Source of the DNA: Callipepla californica brunnescens
Lineage: Eukaryota; Chordata; Aves; Galliformes; Odontophoridae
Direction of reading: 5' to 3'
NCBI GenBank assembly: GCA_023055505.1
Contig: JALIRH010000002.1
Location: forward strand, 37,581,733 to 37,645,732
DNA: 64,000 nucleotides
Shown one piece after another: positions 1 through 13,200 of the stretch. The notes under the pieces were generated by a model. It did no database searches, was not told the DNA's origin, and worked only from the letters and a program-made list of their open reading frames with translations. How positions within the stretch are numbered: the first letter of the stretch is position 1; the number at the start of each line of letters is the position of its first letter. A program made the translations under genes and the position numbers.

Positions 1-700
1 CCGTATAAACTCCTGACCATTTTCAACAGAAGTAAGAAAACAAAAACAAACAAACCCAATAAATTTTCTTTGTTAAGAAACATTTCAGTTAAAATAGAAT
101 TTTTGCAGTCCTGGCAGATTCTAACTTAACTGCAGCAGCTCATGCTTCAAAGTTAAATTGTGACACAAACCAATTAATTTAGTGGCTGCTGGCTTATAAA
201 TAAAGATTCAATCAGTTATTACTGTCTATTAGGTAAATCATGTACAGTTGAAAGAAGCTATATTTATATGAAAAATTAAACAGCATGCTCTCTTCAATCA
301 AAAATTCATAATCTCCCAGTTTTTCTTTACATCATGTGGATGTCCCACTCAAAAGGGAAAGAATACACAAGTTGCTCTATTTCATATCTACTCAAAATAC
401 TTCTAAAATGTCATAATTAGCCTTAATAAGAATCCTTTCTAATTTTAGAGACTTCTCCAGAGTTTTAACATAGTCCTTATCAAATTTTTGGAAGGACAGT
501 AACATAAAAATAGTGTAAATAATTAGTCTAAAATTTATGCTATTTTAAATGTGAGGCCACTCAAAGATTAGGACAGATGCACTGAGAGCTTTCTATCATG
601 AAAGTCTCCTACTTTTACTCACATGTCAATTTTAGTATGCTTTCTCCTGTATGGTAATTTCAAAATTCATTATAGGTAATTGCTATCAGGTTAAAAGAAC

Positions 701-720
701 AAAACAAAACAAAACAAAAC
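701..720. repeat. (AAAAC)4 microsatellite
   Basis: Four perfect AAAAC units. Intronic, no associated element seen. Confidence 0.95.
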
Positions 721-964
721 AAGCACATTATTATAGATGTAAAATATTTCAAAGCATGAGTTGCTTCACTGTGTCATATAAACTACTAATAGTATTTTTT
801 AGAAAATTCTGCTTTGAAAATTATTTGTGGTAGTATATAATAGTAAAAAGTATATAGTAGTATTTTTTATTTTTCTTTCTGAAGTTCAAAAGTTAGAAAT
901 GAACTTCTTAATGATTAATTATGGATAGACATGGACCTGCACAACTTCACCTATGTGATACTGT

Positions 965-1036
965 TCAAGCATGGGGGTTGGTTCAGATGACCTCCAGAGG
1001 TCCCCTCCAAACTCACTCATTCATTGATTCTGTGAA
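965..1036 (+). mobile_element. CR1 LINE 3' tail, short fragment
   Basis: The stretch TTGGTTCAGATGACCTCCAG followed by AGGTCCCCTCC and ending TTGATTCTGTGAA matches the last bases of a CR1 element (the usual GATGATCT..AGGTCCCTTCCAACC..ATTCTGTGA pattern). Only the extreme 3' end is left, which is common because CR1 copies are usually 5'-truncated. It lies antisense to SNTG1. Confidence 0.75.
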
Positions 1037-4000
1037 GTGAGAGAAAGAAAAGCTTTCTGAAATGGTGAAGATCTATAATTTTCTTTTTCAGCTTCTTCTC
1101 AATCTTCTTCATGTTAAAATCTCATACATCCTGGCTAAAAAACTACCATACGTGACACTGTCATCTGCTACTATGCAACTGTACTCAGCAGGATTAGTTT
1201 CTTTTACTGGGAAAAAAATATTTTGAATGTTTTTCCATCTATTTTTCACCTAATGAACTTTTGAACAGGCAAAAAAGGACTGGACATTTTCAACAAGGAT
1301 AAATGTTTCGAGATTTTAAACAGATACCAGTGCAATTAAGAAAGCTTAGCAGTGAGGTAGTAAGAAAGTAAACATCGCCTATTTTAAAGCCTACTAGTTT
1401 AACTGTATTTAGGGAATATCTTTTGATTAATGTATATTTTTCCCCCTCCTAAATGTATACAATATACATACAATAAATTTTTGAGGCTTTAAAATACAAA
1501 TGGGTAAAACAAACAAATAAACAAGCATATTTCTCACAATCCAGCTGGATAATCCAGGCTGGAAAGGCCTCTCCTCTCTCATTTAGCATTCATATTTGCC
1601 ATGTCAGGTTAGACTACTGAAACATGCTGAATGAAAAGAAAAATATTAATCCTACAAGTCACTAGAAAGTATATTTCAGACTTCTGTTTTACTTGTTTTT
1701 TGCCTCTCTCAGCAATGCAGTTTTGCTTTATGAATCGTGTGAGAAAGGTTTACAAAAGGTCAGCTCATGGCTAGGTGAATTTCTTTATTATGAAAAGAAT
1801 ATATACATTGATAAATGATCAAGAAATTGTTTCATACAATTATGCATGTTAACCTAACAAACTGAATGTGATTAAGAATTGATTTATAGTTACATTTATT
1901 TCATACTTAGCCACATAATGTCCATTGGAGAATTTTCAAGGCTAACTTTTTAAAAAAATCTTTGGCTTTAGAGAATTTTTAATGGACTTTCAATGGCTGA
2001 AGGAGACAACTTTTAAAAATATATTAATCAAATGGATTGAAATTGCAGTTTTAACAACTCAGTGCCAGAATTGTTATCTTCCACTACAGCTAAATAGAGA
2101 TAACTATGAGTTACTGTTCACTTTTCTTCTTTGACCTGTCTTTAGAGTTTGAACTTCATTTTTTGAATACAACAGCCAGAGGTGGGTCGGGAAATACCCT
2201 TTTTTTTTTATTATTTTTTTTTTTACAAAGACAAATAAATATTCTGCAAATGAAAGGCACAGTATACATCTTGTTAAGTCTACAGAAATGCATTTCTTAA
2301 GTATGTCTACCTTGTAGCATTATAGCAAAGAAAATGTGTATCAAAGTATCCTGGACGCCTTTTAGTAATTAAAAAAATACAGAAAAGTCTGAATTATTTC
2401 CCCAGGAGAATGATGTTATGAACTTCTGATTTTTAAGAATACCCAGAACTTGACTGGGAAAATTCCTGACCAACACTATTTATGCTGACCCTTCCTTGAA
2501 TAGGGTTTTGACCACGTAACATACAATTACTCATCCAACATACATTTGTCTATGAGTCAGGATGTCTTTGGTATCTAAGCAATCATATCTGTCTTGGGAT
2601 CTGTTTCAGAGCAGCCATGACTTACTGCTCTTAGTATCCAACTTCAGCATGACTTTTATAACAGTGCCATGATGCTCTTCCATGGTACACAGGCTACTGC
2701 ATACTAGTATATGCAACTTGCAATCTTACACTCTCTTAAATAAAATCTTTCCTAAATTAATGACTCTTAAAGAAAGTGACAACAATCCACAACTACTTTA
2801 AAAATTAACTTCCAAACACTGTATTAAGGTACAACTAAACTGAGAAAGAGAACCACAACACAGTGTCACTCTCAGAGAAAGCAATGCAGAGGGAAAATAC
2901 TCCTAAGATCCCTCCTCCTGGAACTGAGAAAAACCCTAGGGGATGATTAGTAAGAACATGATATGCAAGAGAATCTACATGCTATTGTTTTCATGCTTCT
3001 ATTTATACCTTAATTTTTGTCATTCATCTTATGTTTTTGCTTTGTTAGAATAAAGCTTATTTTCATTTGTCTTACATTTAAGATGAACCTAGGCTATACT
3101 GAAGAATCGTTCAGAGGCCATATGCCTGTGGTCTCTGACAAGGAATTGGCAGTAAAGTTCACAACATTTACTGAACTCATGTTGCGCTTCATTATTTTTC
3201 TACAAAAGGGTGATACCTGTCAATATGTTATTTTATCTCTGACATACTCAGTATTTCCACGAATGTTGAGTTTTGAAAAGCTCATTCCTTTAACGAGTAT
3301 TGACTAACAGTCATTTTGCAATATCATCACTCTCTTAATTCCATTCAGACAATGCACAATGTTGCACCACTATGACCAACATAGAAGAATAAATCCCATA
3401 AAGGTTTTATATTCTCCAAAATTATGATAGCTGTGTTGATCCTACATGAAGCTCTAACTTCGGTGTCAGACTCAGAGCCTCTGTATCTACAGAGAGCTCT
3501 GCAGTGCGACAGGCATACTCCTTCAACTCCAGGGAGGACAACGTGAAAAATTAGTCATGGCAGTCATTTCTATACCTGCAGAAGAGATTCTTATGAAATA
3601 TTTCAAACCCTTGTGAAGAATGGACAGTAGTCTACAGGAACTATCAAACCATTTATAGATGCAAACTTGTAAGTAAATAGCCAGAAGTTTCTCCTTCCAC
3701 AGAGCTTGCTTCTATTTCAGGATCTTCCTGCATACTTTCAGGGGTCCAGACCCCTTTTTGCATGCTCTCCTATTCCACGGTCTTAGGTAGGTTTTGAATA
3801 GCACATAAGCTTAAGCAGGAGAGGTGAGAGAGGCTGCCATATTATCCTATCTCTTGGCATTAGGGCAGGCTTGTAGGAACAACATGTTGGAGTAAAGAGT
3901 GACCAGTGCTGCTATGAGGCAAGTACCACAAACATTAAGTCATTAAAAAATCATGAAAAGTAGCATAACTTCTGATTGCATACTTCAAGTAAGGCAGCTA

Positions 4001-6159
4001 GAAATTGCATATCACAATATTCTGATACTGCTGGACTTCAGGGGTACTCTGGAAATGTCAGCTGGACAGAGTGCACTCAGGACATTCAGCTACCTATATG
4101 CCACCAGAACCATCAGCTAGGCACTTGAGAGATGCTAGATGCCTGTCTGAAACTTGTCTGAAAGTTCCCAGATGCAACATTATCTATCTGCTGCTTCAGG
4201 GTCGTTTGCCTCTCCAGACCTGCACAATTTTCCTTATGATTCTATGTAAGAAAAGATACTTTTTTGGTTCTAAACTCTGCACCTCTGAGAGAAATTCCAA
4301 CAAGAAAAGTTATTTTAAACAAATACAGAATGTTTTAGTCATTAGCTTCTGAGAATAGCATATTTACTGCTATTAAAATACTGTTTGCTGTTTCAAAAAT
4401 CAGTTAGACTTACTAAGTTTGTTTCCCAAAATTTTAAAATTGGATTAAAAATTTCTCTTACATGCTAAACACATAACAACTATACATTGCTCATCAAACA
4501 TTGTCTTCTTACTAGGTAATACAATTGTTTAAAAGAACAAACATGTACTTAAATCATGATATTCTAAGTGATGCTTCTTAATTCCAAATTAACGATCTTT
4601 ACACTCTATTCAGCTTTCTTGCCAGTTGCCACATCTTCAGTGATTAATCCTTCTCGGTTCTTCTTTTTTCATTTCCATGTTATCTATAAATGGTTGATTA
4701 TTTTGCACAATTCAACGCATCAACTATTAAATAAAATTGAAGTGATAACTGTATTGCTGATGCCATGGAATATTATTGCAATGAAAGGGAAAGATCAATC
4801 ACTGTCTATGCTCCACTGAATTCTATTATCCACTGTTCTTAGAAGTTCAGGAGATAAAATGATTTTACTTTCACGGGGTGAGATATGACAGGAAAGGAAG
4901 CACAGATCATTTGTATAGATATAAAATAGGTGAATGAAAAACAATGAAAATTGTATTCACCTCACCTCTCCTCTTATTGTACACTTTAATTAGAGATGTC
5001 CTCTTTAAGCTTTTTGAGTCCCATGTGCTTCTTCAATGGGAGATCAACAGTTAAAAGTATATGCTTCATTGATTCCTGTTAATTTATTTAGATGATACAA
5101 TTCCCTAAGGAATAATGTCTGTATTGGTTTACTGAACATCTTCATTCTAATCTACAAAAATGAATGTCATTCTTAAGAAAATTTCAATTGACTTGAAGCA
5201 ATGAGACTTTTCAATAAATTATTGCAGTGTTCTTAATTCATGCTTCAGCTTGCAATGAAAGTACTAAAATGGCCAGACAGAACAAATTGGTATATGATAA
5301 CTAGAGGTATTAAGACCATATTCGATTTAAGTTGGTGTTAGAGAAAACTGTTTTTCCCACACCTCGTATTTCTAACTATAAAGAAAAGTTGTTATAAATC
5401 TTTGTCAATGCAATGATTTCTCTCACTGTTTCTGTGTTTGCTACCCTATGTACACTGTTATGCTCCTAAGTATAACTTAACTGCAAAAATTAATCAATGT
5501 TAAAGCTTTATGACAAACAAGGAAGAAACAATTCCTCTACCTAAAACTGCTAGGGGAATGTCTGATTTAGAAGAGCCCTAGAAATGTACAGGCAGGAACT
5601 AGTTTGTTAATTTTTTTTTTTTACTAAAATCATACTCTTGCTAAAAGTAGCAGCTAAAGGGCATGCACTTTTTATGGCAACCAACTAATTATACCACTCA
5701 AAGAGTGAATGCATCAAACTTGTATCTTTCATCACCTAACTGAAGTACACCAATCCTGCTGAAGTTCTGACATTATGCAGAAAGACATGCAAGAACTGTG
5801 AGATCAGAAAGAGGTCAAATCAATGTCTGAAAGGAGCATATGAGGCAAGGCAAATGATCTGGTAAGAAGTCCTTAATCTGGAAAGAAGTAGACCAAGCTA
5901 GATACTTTTAAGCTATAGTTGTCACCAAAAATAGGCATGAACATATTTTACAAAGTATGCAAGTATTTATTTATCTATCTATTTAGTTAGAGCGGGAACT
6001 CCTATTCATCTCTTAGAAAGAGTCTTGTAAGAACATGTTAATTTTTGATAACACACATGAATGAATCTTTGACTCAGATCCCTAATCCTTCAGGCTTCTC
6101 CCTGTGAACAGCCAGAGGCAGATCTATACCCCACCTAGTTTGGATTTTACAGAAAATAA

Positions 6160-7020
6160 ATTTATAGAATAGCTTTTGTTGGAAAGATCCTTGAAGATCA
6201 CCTAGTTTCAGCCCTCTTTCAGTTGCCACCCACTAGATGATACTACTCAGTGCCACATCCAACCTGGCCTTGAATACCTCCAGGGATGGGGCATCCATAG
6301 CTTCTCTGGGCAACTTGTTCTAGTGCCTCATCACCTTTGAGGAAAAAATTTCTTCCCAACATCTAATCTAAATCTCCTCTTTTTTAATTTAGAGTCACTC
6401 CCTATTCACCTATTACTACTGAACCACATAAAAAGCCTGTCCTCCTCCTGCTTGTAAGTTCTATTCAAGTACTGGAAGACAGCAATAAGGTCTCCCCTCT
6501 GCTTCTTCAAGCTGAAGAAGCCCAACTCCCTCCACCCTTTTTCATAGGAGAGGTGGTGTTCCTCTTTGTGGGTTTCTTCTGGACCTGCTTCAACAGTTCT
6601 CCATCTTTCTTGTACTGGGGCTCCAGGCTTGGACACAGTACATACTCCAGGTGCGGCCTTGCAAGAGCAGAGTTGAGAAGAACAATAACCTGACTCTCCC
6701 TGCTGGCCATCACTCTTTTGATACAGTCCAGGATACAGTTGGCCTTCCAGAACGCAAGTGCACACAATGATAGCTGGCTGTATTGGATCACTTCCTTATC
6801 TCACAGATACCTTAGCACAGCTTCCAGGAGCATCTGCTCTATGATGTTTCCAGGCGCAGATGTGAGGTTTACCAGCCTGTGGTTTCGAAGGTCTGCCTTT
6901 CTCCCCTTCTTAAAAGTGGATGTGATGTTTTCCTTATTACAGTCACAAGGGACTTTGCCTGTCAGCCATGACTTCTCAAATATGATGGAGAGCAACTTGC
7001 TGATCACATCAGCCAGTTTC
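6160..7020 (-). mobile_element. CR1 LINE fragment, minus strand, internally deleted
   Basis: Read on the minus strand, 7007 to about 6801 gives a degraded reverse-transcriptase start including RLVNLTSAPGNIIEQMLLEA, the usual CR1 [20 protein letters not shown] block. It then jumps within a few codons to the far C-terminal part (FWKANCILDCIKR, then LARPHLEYVLCPSLEPQYKK), so the catalytic core is missing. Below about 6520 comes the CR1 3' noncoding region, ending near 6160 with the complement of the usual GATGATCT..CCAAC terminus. It is the only CR1 here in the same direction as SNTG1. It meets the plus-strand CR1 at 7021, the two 5' ends abutting. Stop codons and frameshifts make it non-functional. 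Confidence 0.9.
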
Positions 7021-7911
7021 TAGAGGACCTACAGAAAGAGTTGGAAGCCACTGTGCTACTGGAAAACCATGATGTTACTGTCATCAACAATGCACAATGG
7101 GGTGATTCCAACAACTGGAATGTGGCTATGGATGGCTAAAAGCTGTTCATAAGGGATGCGTGAGGAAGGAGGGAAGGAGGCATTGCCTTCAAGATCAAGG
7201 AAGGAATAGGGTGTGAAGATCTGTCCCTGAAAGCCTATAGATGAGAGTTAGAGACCAAGGCAACAAAGGGATCCTTGTGGCTGGGGTTTACTACAGGCCA
7301 CCTATCAAGCTGAGCCTGTTGATGAAGCCTTCTTCCTCCAGCTACAGAAGTCATCATGATTGCAAGCTCACATCCTGTTGAGGGACTTCAGACATTCTGA
7401 TGTCTTTTGGAAAAGTAGAACAGTGAGTTGCAGGCAATCAAGGAGACTCCTATAACATACTGAGAATAATTTTTGAGCCAGGTATTAGTTGGTCCCACCA
7501 GGGGTATGCAATGCTGGACCTGTGCCAGTGAAGTGATTGGTTGATATCAGGTTTGGAAGCTGCCTGGACTGTAGTGATCATTCAGGGTGGAACTGACACT
7601 CCTGAGGGATAAAGGACAGGCAAAGAGTAAAATCAAGAAGCTTAATTTTAGGATTTTAGGAAAGCCAAATTGTAGCTCTTCAGCTGATTAATCAACAAAA
7701 TCCCCTGGGAACCTCACAATGACAAGAAAGCAGAGAAGAGCTGGCAGATCTTTAAGGAAGCTTTCCTTAGGACATAAGAGCTCTTGGTTCCCATGTATAG
7801 GTAAGAAGGAAATGAAGGCAAGAGACTGGAATGGCTGAACTGAGACCTGCTGGTCAAACCAGAGAGCAAGAAGAAAATGCACAAGCAGTGGAAGGTCAAC
7901 TGTATCCTCAG
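7021..7911 (+). mobile_element. CR1 LINE endonuclease and linker fragment
   Basis: In shifting plus-strand frames this region shows degraded CR1 ORF2: an AP-endonuclease-like part with GRREGGIAFK near 7160-7190 (usual GRRGGGVALYV), a SWSHQGYAMLDL segment near 7480-7515, and the linker KSWQIFKEAFLRT followed by ELLVPMYR, then [15 protein letters not shown] near 7850-7900. Several in-frame stops make it a dead copy. It stops where a separate CR1 3' end begins at about 7912. Confidence 0.88.
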
Positions 7912-8333
7912 CACAGGCCTCATAAGGAGCACCTGAGGGAACTGGGGTTGTTCAGTCTGGAGAAGAGGAGGCTCAGGAGAGATGTTATATCATTCTATAA
8001 CTACCTGAAGGGAGGTTGTAGTGAGTTGGGGGTTGGCCTCTTCTCTCATGTAACTAGTGATGGGACTAGAGGGAATGGCCTCAAGTTACACTAGGGGAGA
8101 TTCAGGCTGGATGTAAGGAAATACTACTTTTCCAAAAGAGTGGTCAGGCACTGGAATGGACTGCCCAGGGAGGTGGTGGTGTTGCCAACCCTGGAGATGT
8201 TCAAGGAACACTTCAGACACTGTGTTGAGGAACATTGTTTAGAGAGAACTACTCATGATAGGTGGATGGTTGGACTGGATGGTCTTGTAGGTCTTTTTCG
8301 ACCTTGGTGATTCTGTGATTCAATGATTATGTG
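7912..8333 (+). mobile_element. CR1 LINE 3' end lying between two parts of another CR1
   Basis: This is a CR1 3' untranslated region: a start like CTGGGGTTGTTCAGTCTGGA, GAAGAGGAGGCTC, then CACTGGAATGGACTGCCCAG, GGAGGTGGTGGT, and the terminus GGTGATTCTGTGATTC near 8308-8323. It sits between an endonuclease/linker fragment and a reverse-transcriptase fragment that face the same way. It looks better preserved than its flanks, as expected if it inserted later. Confidence 0.88.
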
Positions 8334-9660
8334 AAAAGACATAGTGCTCAGGTGAAAGTCCCTGGTGACTGGAAAAAAGGCAATGTAGCACCCATTTTTA
8401 AGAAAGGTAGATAAGATATTTCAGGGAACTACTTACCTGTTGGTCTCACCTCAGTGCCAGAGAAGAACATGGAGTAGATCCTCTTGCAAGCTCCTCTAAG
8501 GCACATGGAAGAGAGGGAGGTGATAAGAGATAACCAACACGGCTTCACAAAGATCAAGTCAAGCCTGACCAATATATTTACTTTTTATGATGGCACAACT
8601 GCATGAGTGAACAAGAGAAGAGTCAGTGATGTAATCTATCCAGACTACAGTGAGGCCTTTGACACGGTTCCCCATAACACCCTTTTCTCCATATTTGGAA
8701 GATGTGGATATGATGGATTGACTGTTCGATGGATGAAAAACTGGATATAAGATCGCACCCAGAGAGTAATGGTCAATGGCTCAAAGTCTGAATGGAGATC
8801 AGTGATGAGTGGTGTCCCTCAGAGGTCAGTATTGGGACCAGTACTCTTTAACATCATCAATTACATCAATAGTGGGATCAGTGGTGCATCCTCAACAAGT
8901 CTGTGGGTGACGGCAAGCTGTGGGGTGCAGTCAACACACCCAAGGGATGGGATGTCATCCAGAGCAACCTCGAGAGGCTCAAGCAGTGGGGACAGGTGAA
9001 CCTCACGAGTTTCAACAAATCCAAGGGCAAGGTCTTGAACCTGGGTCAAGACAGCCCCCACTTATCAGTCCAAGCTGGGGGATTTAAGGATGAAGCACAG
9101 CCCTGCCAAAAATGACTTAGGGATACTGGTGGACCGTAAGCTAGACATGATCCAGCAATGCCCCCTCACAGTCCAGAAAGCAAACCATATCCTGGACTGT
9201 ATCAAAATAAATGTGTCCAGAAGGTCAATGGAGGTGACCTTGCCCCTCCGCACTGTTGAGACCTCACCTGTGTTTAGATGTGGTGTCTTCAGTACAGGAA
9301 AAACATGGACTTGTTAGAGCACATCCACAGGGGGGCAACACAAATGATCCAAGGGATAGAATACCTCTCGTACAAAAGTAGGATGAGAGAGCTGGGGCTC
9401 TTCAGCCTGTGAAAGAGAAGGCTCTGAGGTGATCACAGAGCAGCCTTTAAGTATCTAAAGTGGAGCTCAAAGAAAGAATGGAACAGATTCTTTAGCAAGG
9501 TCTGATGTGATAGGACAAGGAGAAATAATTTCAAACTAAAAAAAGGGAGATTTGGATTGGATATAAGGAAGAGGTTTTTTTACAGTAAGAGTGGTGAGGT
9601 ACTGGAACAGTACCTTAGGGAAGAGGTGGATGCCCCATCCTTGGAGACATTCAAGGTCAG
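8334..9660 (+). mobile_element. CR1 LINE reverse-transcriptase and partial 3' region, degraded
   Basis: Plus-strand frames show CR1 reverse-transcriptase blocks in order: VPGDWKKGNVAPIFKKGR near 8358-8410, LTSVPEKNME near 8440-8475, [19 protein letters not shown] near 8519-8575, EAFDTVPHN near 8650-8677, [16 protein letters not shown] near 8805-8858, then [10 protein letters not shown] and [20 protein letters not shown] near 8925-9050. Where the catalytic F/YADD should be, the frame has shifted and reads GDGKL, so the double aspartate is gone. The 3' noncoding part follows from about 9330 and breaks off near 9660 without the usual terminal repeat. Confidence 0.9.
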
Positions 9661-10121
9661 ACTGGTCCAGGCACTGCAAACATTCAGCCTCCTGAATCAT
9701 TCTCCATTCTCCAGAAACCAAAAGGCTAACATGTAGAAATCCCACCATTTCCCTGCAGTCCTCTCTGTTAATCTGCCATTGAAATGCCACTAGTATATGC
9801 ACAGTATCTAATATTATTTCTTTCACAATTAGTATATAAACAATACCTGTTTATCTTTACAATTTAGGATTCCACATAATAGCTTGTAGTTGTGGAGTAT
9901 CTGTTCATGTTAGAAGATTTTAACTGTTTACAACAGACCAAGGCAGTTAGACGCCCTTCATTCATTTGCTCTATGTAGGCCTTTAGCTGAGAACACAATA
10001 CTTTATTTCCTGTATTAACTAAAATCTGAACTCAGATCTAATGTGGATACAGCCGGTAAATTTGGTCAGTAAAAACTTACCCTTACTGAAAAGTACTCTC
10101 AGGGAGTGACATTAATATTGC

Positions 10122-10210
10122 AGAGAAAAAAAAAGAAAAAAAAAGAGCTAATGAGTTGGCACTAAGAAAAAAAAAAAGAAAGAAAAGAAGAAAAAATAAA
10201 TGAGAAAAAT
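10122..10210. repeat. A-rich purine tract
   Basis: Two blocks of A runs broken by single Gs, separated by about 25 bases of mixed sequence. Simple low-complexity DNA. Confidence 0.9.
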
Positions 10211-13200
10211 AAGCAGGAGTTAATTAGGATGAAATCTATACTTGAGGCAAAATTGAATTTGCTGGATATGCACAAATGATTTGATACACAGCATGAGTTA
10301 TAGTTTGAGATTTAAATAAGAACTTGATCTCATCACTCTTTTCTATCATCTAAATTTCAAGCAGGTGTCCAAATTAATTCCATTGTCTCATGAGCTATAG
10401 GTGATGCAGCCCCAGGATACCAGCACTGCTATCGAATAACTTCATCAAGGGACTCACAGCATGAATATTGTCTAACTCATCAGGCAATCCACTATCTTTG
10501 GGAAGCCATCTGGCTTTTTCTCTCAGAAGTCAATATAGGTTTCCTAAATCTGAAAACTCTCTAACAATGATGCACATTGTATTCTTCAAGATTGTCTATG
10601 TCTTGAAGATCAACATCTAATTTGAACTACTGTGTAAAGAAAAATTCCTTATTCGCTAAAGGAAGCACAGTTTGAATAACAGAAAGTGTCGCAGAAGTAT
10701 CTATCACAACAGAGAAACTGCCCTGTTACTACTTCCTGCTAACCGAAGAGATTATACTTTTATATAAATACATAAATATAAATGTATTCCCTTTTATATT
10801 ACAGAAAGTCCAATAAGATGTTAGTAAACAGTATAAGCCTGTAACAGGTTTAAGCTATGGAGTAATAGTCCATGCCAATTGACATAACTGACTGACAATA
10901 TGAGGCAATGAATAAGCAGAGCATAATTTACATTGTATCATGTTCTTCTGCTTAATTTAACAGCAAGAACACAGCTCCCCATGTGTGTCTATAAACATTT
11001 AACAACAGAAGATACATTCTAGAGATTTCCCTTCAAAATAAACCTGATCAAATCCTTACTGTGACAACAGATGGTGTTAAAGCAGATGTACCACAAAAGT
11101 TCAGCAACTGTCAATCAAGAGATGAAGATGGTGACTGAGGAATCATAGTAATGACGTATTGTAAAAAAAACTAATTCAAAAGTTATGGAATATCAGGAAA
11201 AAAACAATACCAAAACACTAGAGAGAGGGAGCATACACACTGTCTTTAAGGAACTACTAGAATAATGACATGGTGGGAATGTCACCTTTCAGCAGAACAT
11301 CCTGTTGAATCATTCCAATTTAAAATTATGAATATAACACCAAAGACATCTCAAAGGTTATTATAATACCATTAAAATAAGTAAAATACATGGAGAGTAT
11401 TTCATATAGATGTTATCACTGGAACAGATGTTGTCCTACAAGCCCACCTAAGCCACTCCAATCTCCTTTCTAAATGTAATAAAGATGCAATACATTTGCA
11501 GCAAAGGACACTGGCTTGAGTGACAGGCATGTCAGCTACCATGACATTTGTGTGCATTCATCTTTATACATCTTTTGAAAATTAGGTTTTATTAAACAAA
11601 CTCACTGAGTATAATTTTTAGAAGCAATTTTGAAAGAGACTGTTCTAAGTGTTTTGCTTTAATTCAACAGAGCAGCAGCCTATTAAGCCAGAATATAAGG
11701 GGATATATAGTTGGTATGATATTGCCACATGTAGTTGCATATCTTATATTATATTAAAACAAGAAAAAAAAACACACTCATCTGTACTTGTGAATCTCAG
11801 TGTGAAGATACTATGCCAGGAGTCATGAAAACAGAATGCTACAGAATGTGATACGCAGAGCTACACTCCAGTTCCTTTTTTTAACAGGGCATCAGTTAAT
11901 CATGACATTATGTTATTTTAAGACTGAATGAAACACAGTTGTGGATTACAAACAGTGCTCAATAAGGAGAGGTATAGGAATCTAAGAGACAGTCTAAGCT
12001 ATTAATTCCAAAGTAATATCATGAGCTGAATGAATCTCATTTTAGGCTGTTAACTTTGCCCAGGACACCTACCAATTCCTTTCCCATAAATGTAGGAAAA
12101 CTCTGGAGGGAAAGTTTCTTCTTAAAATGATAATCAAAACTACATAACGAGAATATCTTCTATACAGACAAGACAAATGTTTCAAAAATATTCATGCTGT
12201 CTGTGGATAGAAGAGAAATAATATCCAACTTAAGGGCTTTCTTCTCCATTATCTTTTTATTTTTTCAAGTTGTCCTTGATGAAAGATGAAGGGTAATATT
12301 TTTTTAATTCATTGTAATAGAGATATGGCATGGGTAAAAAAAGTTCTAAATACACTGCTGCAACAAGACATTCCAACCCCTATTCCATACAAAAAACATT
12401 CTGTCAGGGTTGAGACTCAAGTGGACTGCAATGGTGTCTCCTGAAGGAGGTACTACCTCCTTTCTTGCTGAGACAGTGCAAGGGAGAACTTAGTTGCACT
12501 GGGCTGAGGCAGAAGATGGCCTGAAGTCCCTGTTGAAGCTGTTTAACACAACTAATGTTACAGAACGGAGAGGGACATGTGAGAATGAGCAGAATAATCT
12601 TTGCGGCTGAGAAAAGCAGTGGCAATAGTCTGGATTGAAGTATATTAAGAGCTGAATTAGAAAAACAAACAGATAAATTTGTTTTCTAAGTCTCTATGAG
12701 AAATGAGAAGGACTTATTTTGATAAGCTATATGTGTAGAAAAAATCATCACACACTCAACCAATACCAATGCACTCCTAGCATTAGGATACTTGTCCTTC
12801 CTTGGAAAATAAAATATTCTTTTTAGATGGGATTAAACTGCTCTTTGCTCTTCTCTTGATGCCTACAGTATTTGGTAACCTCGAGAAAATAAAATTAAGG
12901 GTTACATTAAGATACACGTATCTGCCTTGTTTGTAACTTTAAGTGCTATAATATTATTTTTAATTTAATGTAGACTAAAAGTAGATTAATTTTTAAAACC
13001 ATGATTTTATGAAAGATAATTTTATTGAAATTATTTTTATTTCCCCCTGAAGCTGGTAGTTTTTGGTAGTTAATGTTGACAGTTCAAACATTATGTTTGG
13101 ATTGTAGATAGAATTGACATTAACTATGAAAAGTAGACTACTAAAACCACAGATATTTGGATACTGTGTTATGAGAATGCTCAGATCTTGAAAGAGAAAT

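Noticed and set aside
3430..3550. Possible downstream SNTG1 exon in a less AT-rich patch
   Set aside because: The minus strand does not give the expected IVYMGWCEAREQ or later residues in any frame.
7831..8094. 87-codon plus-strand frame as a gene
   Set aside because: It crosses the junction of two CR1 segments and reads CR1 3' noncoding sequence.
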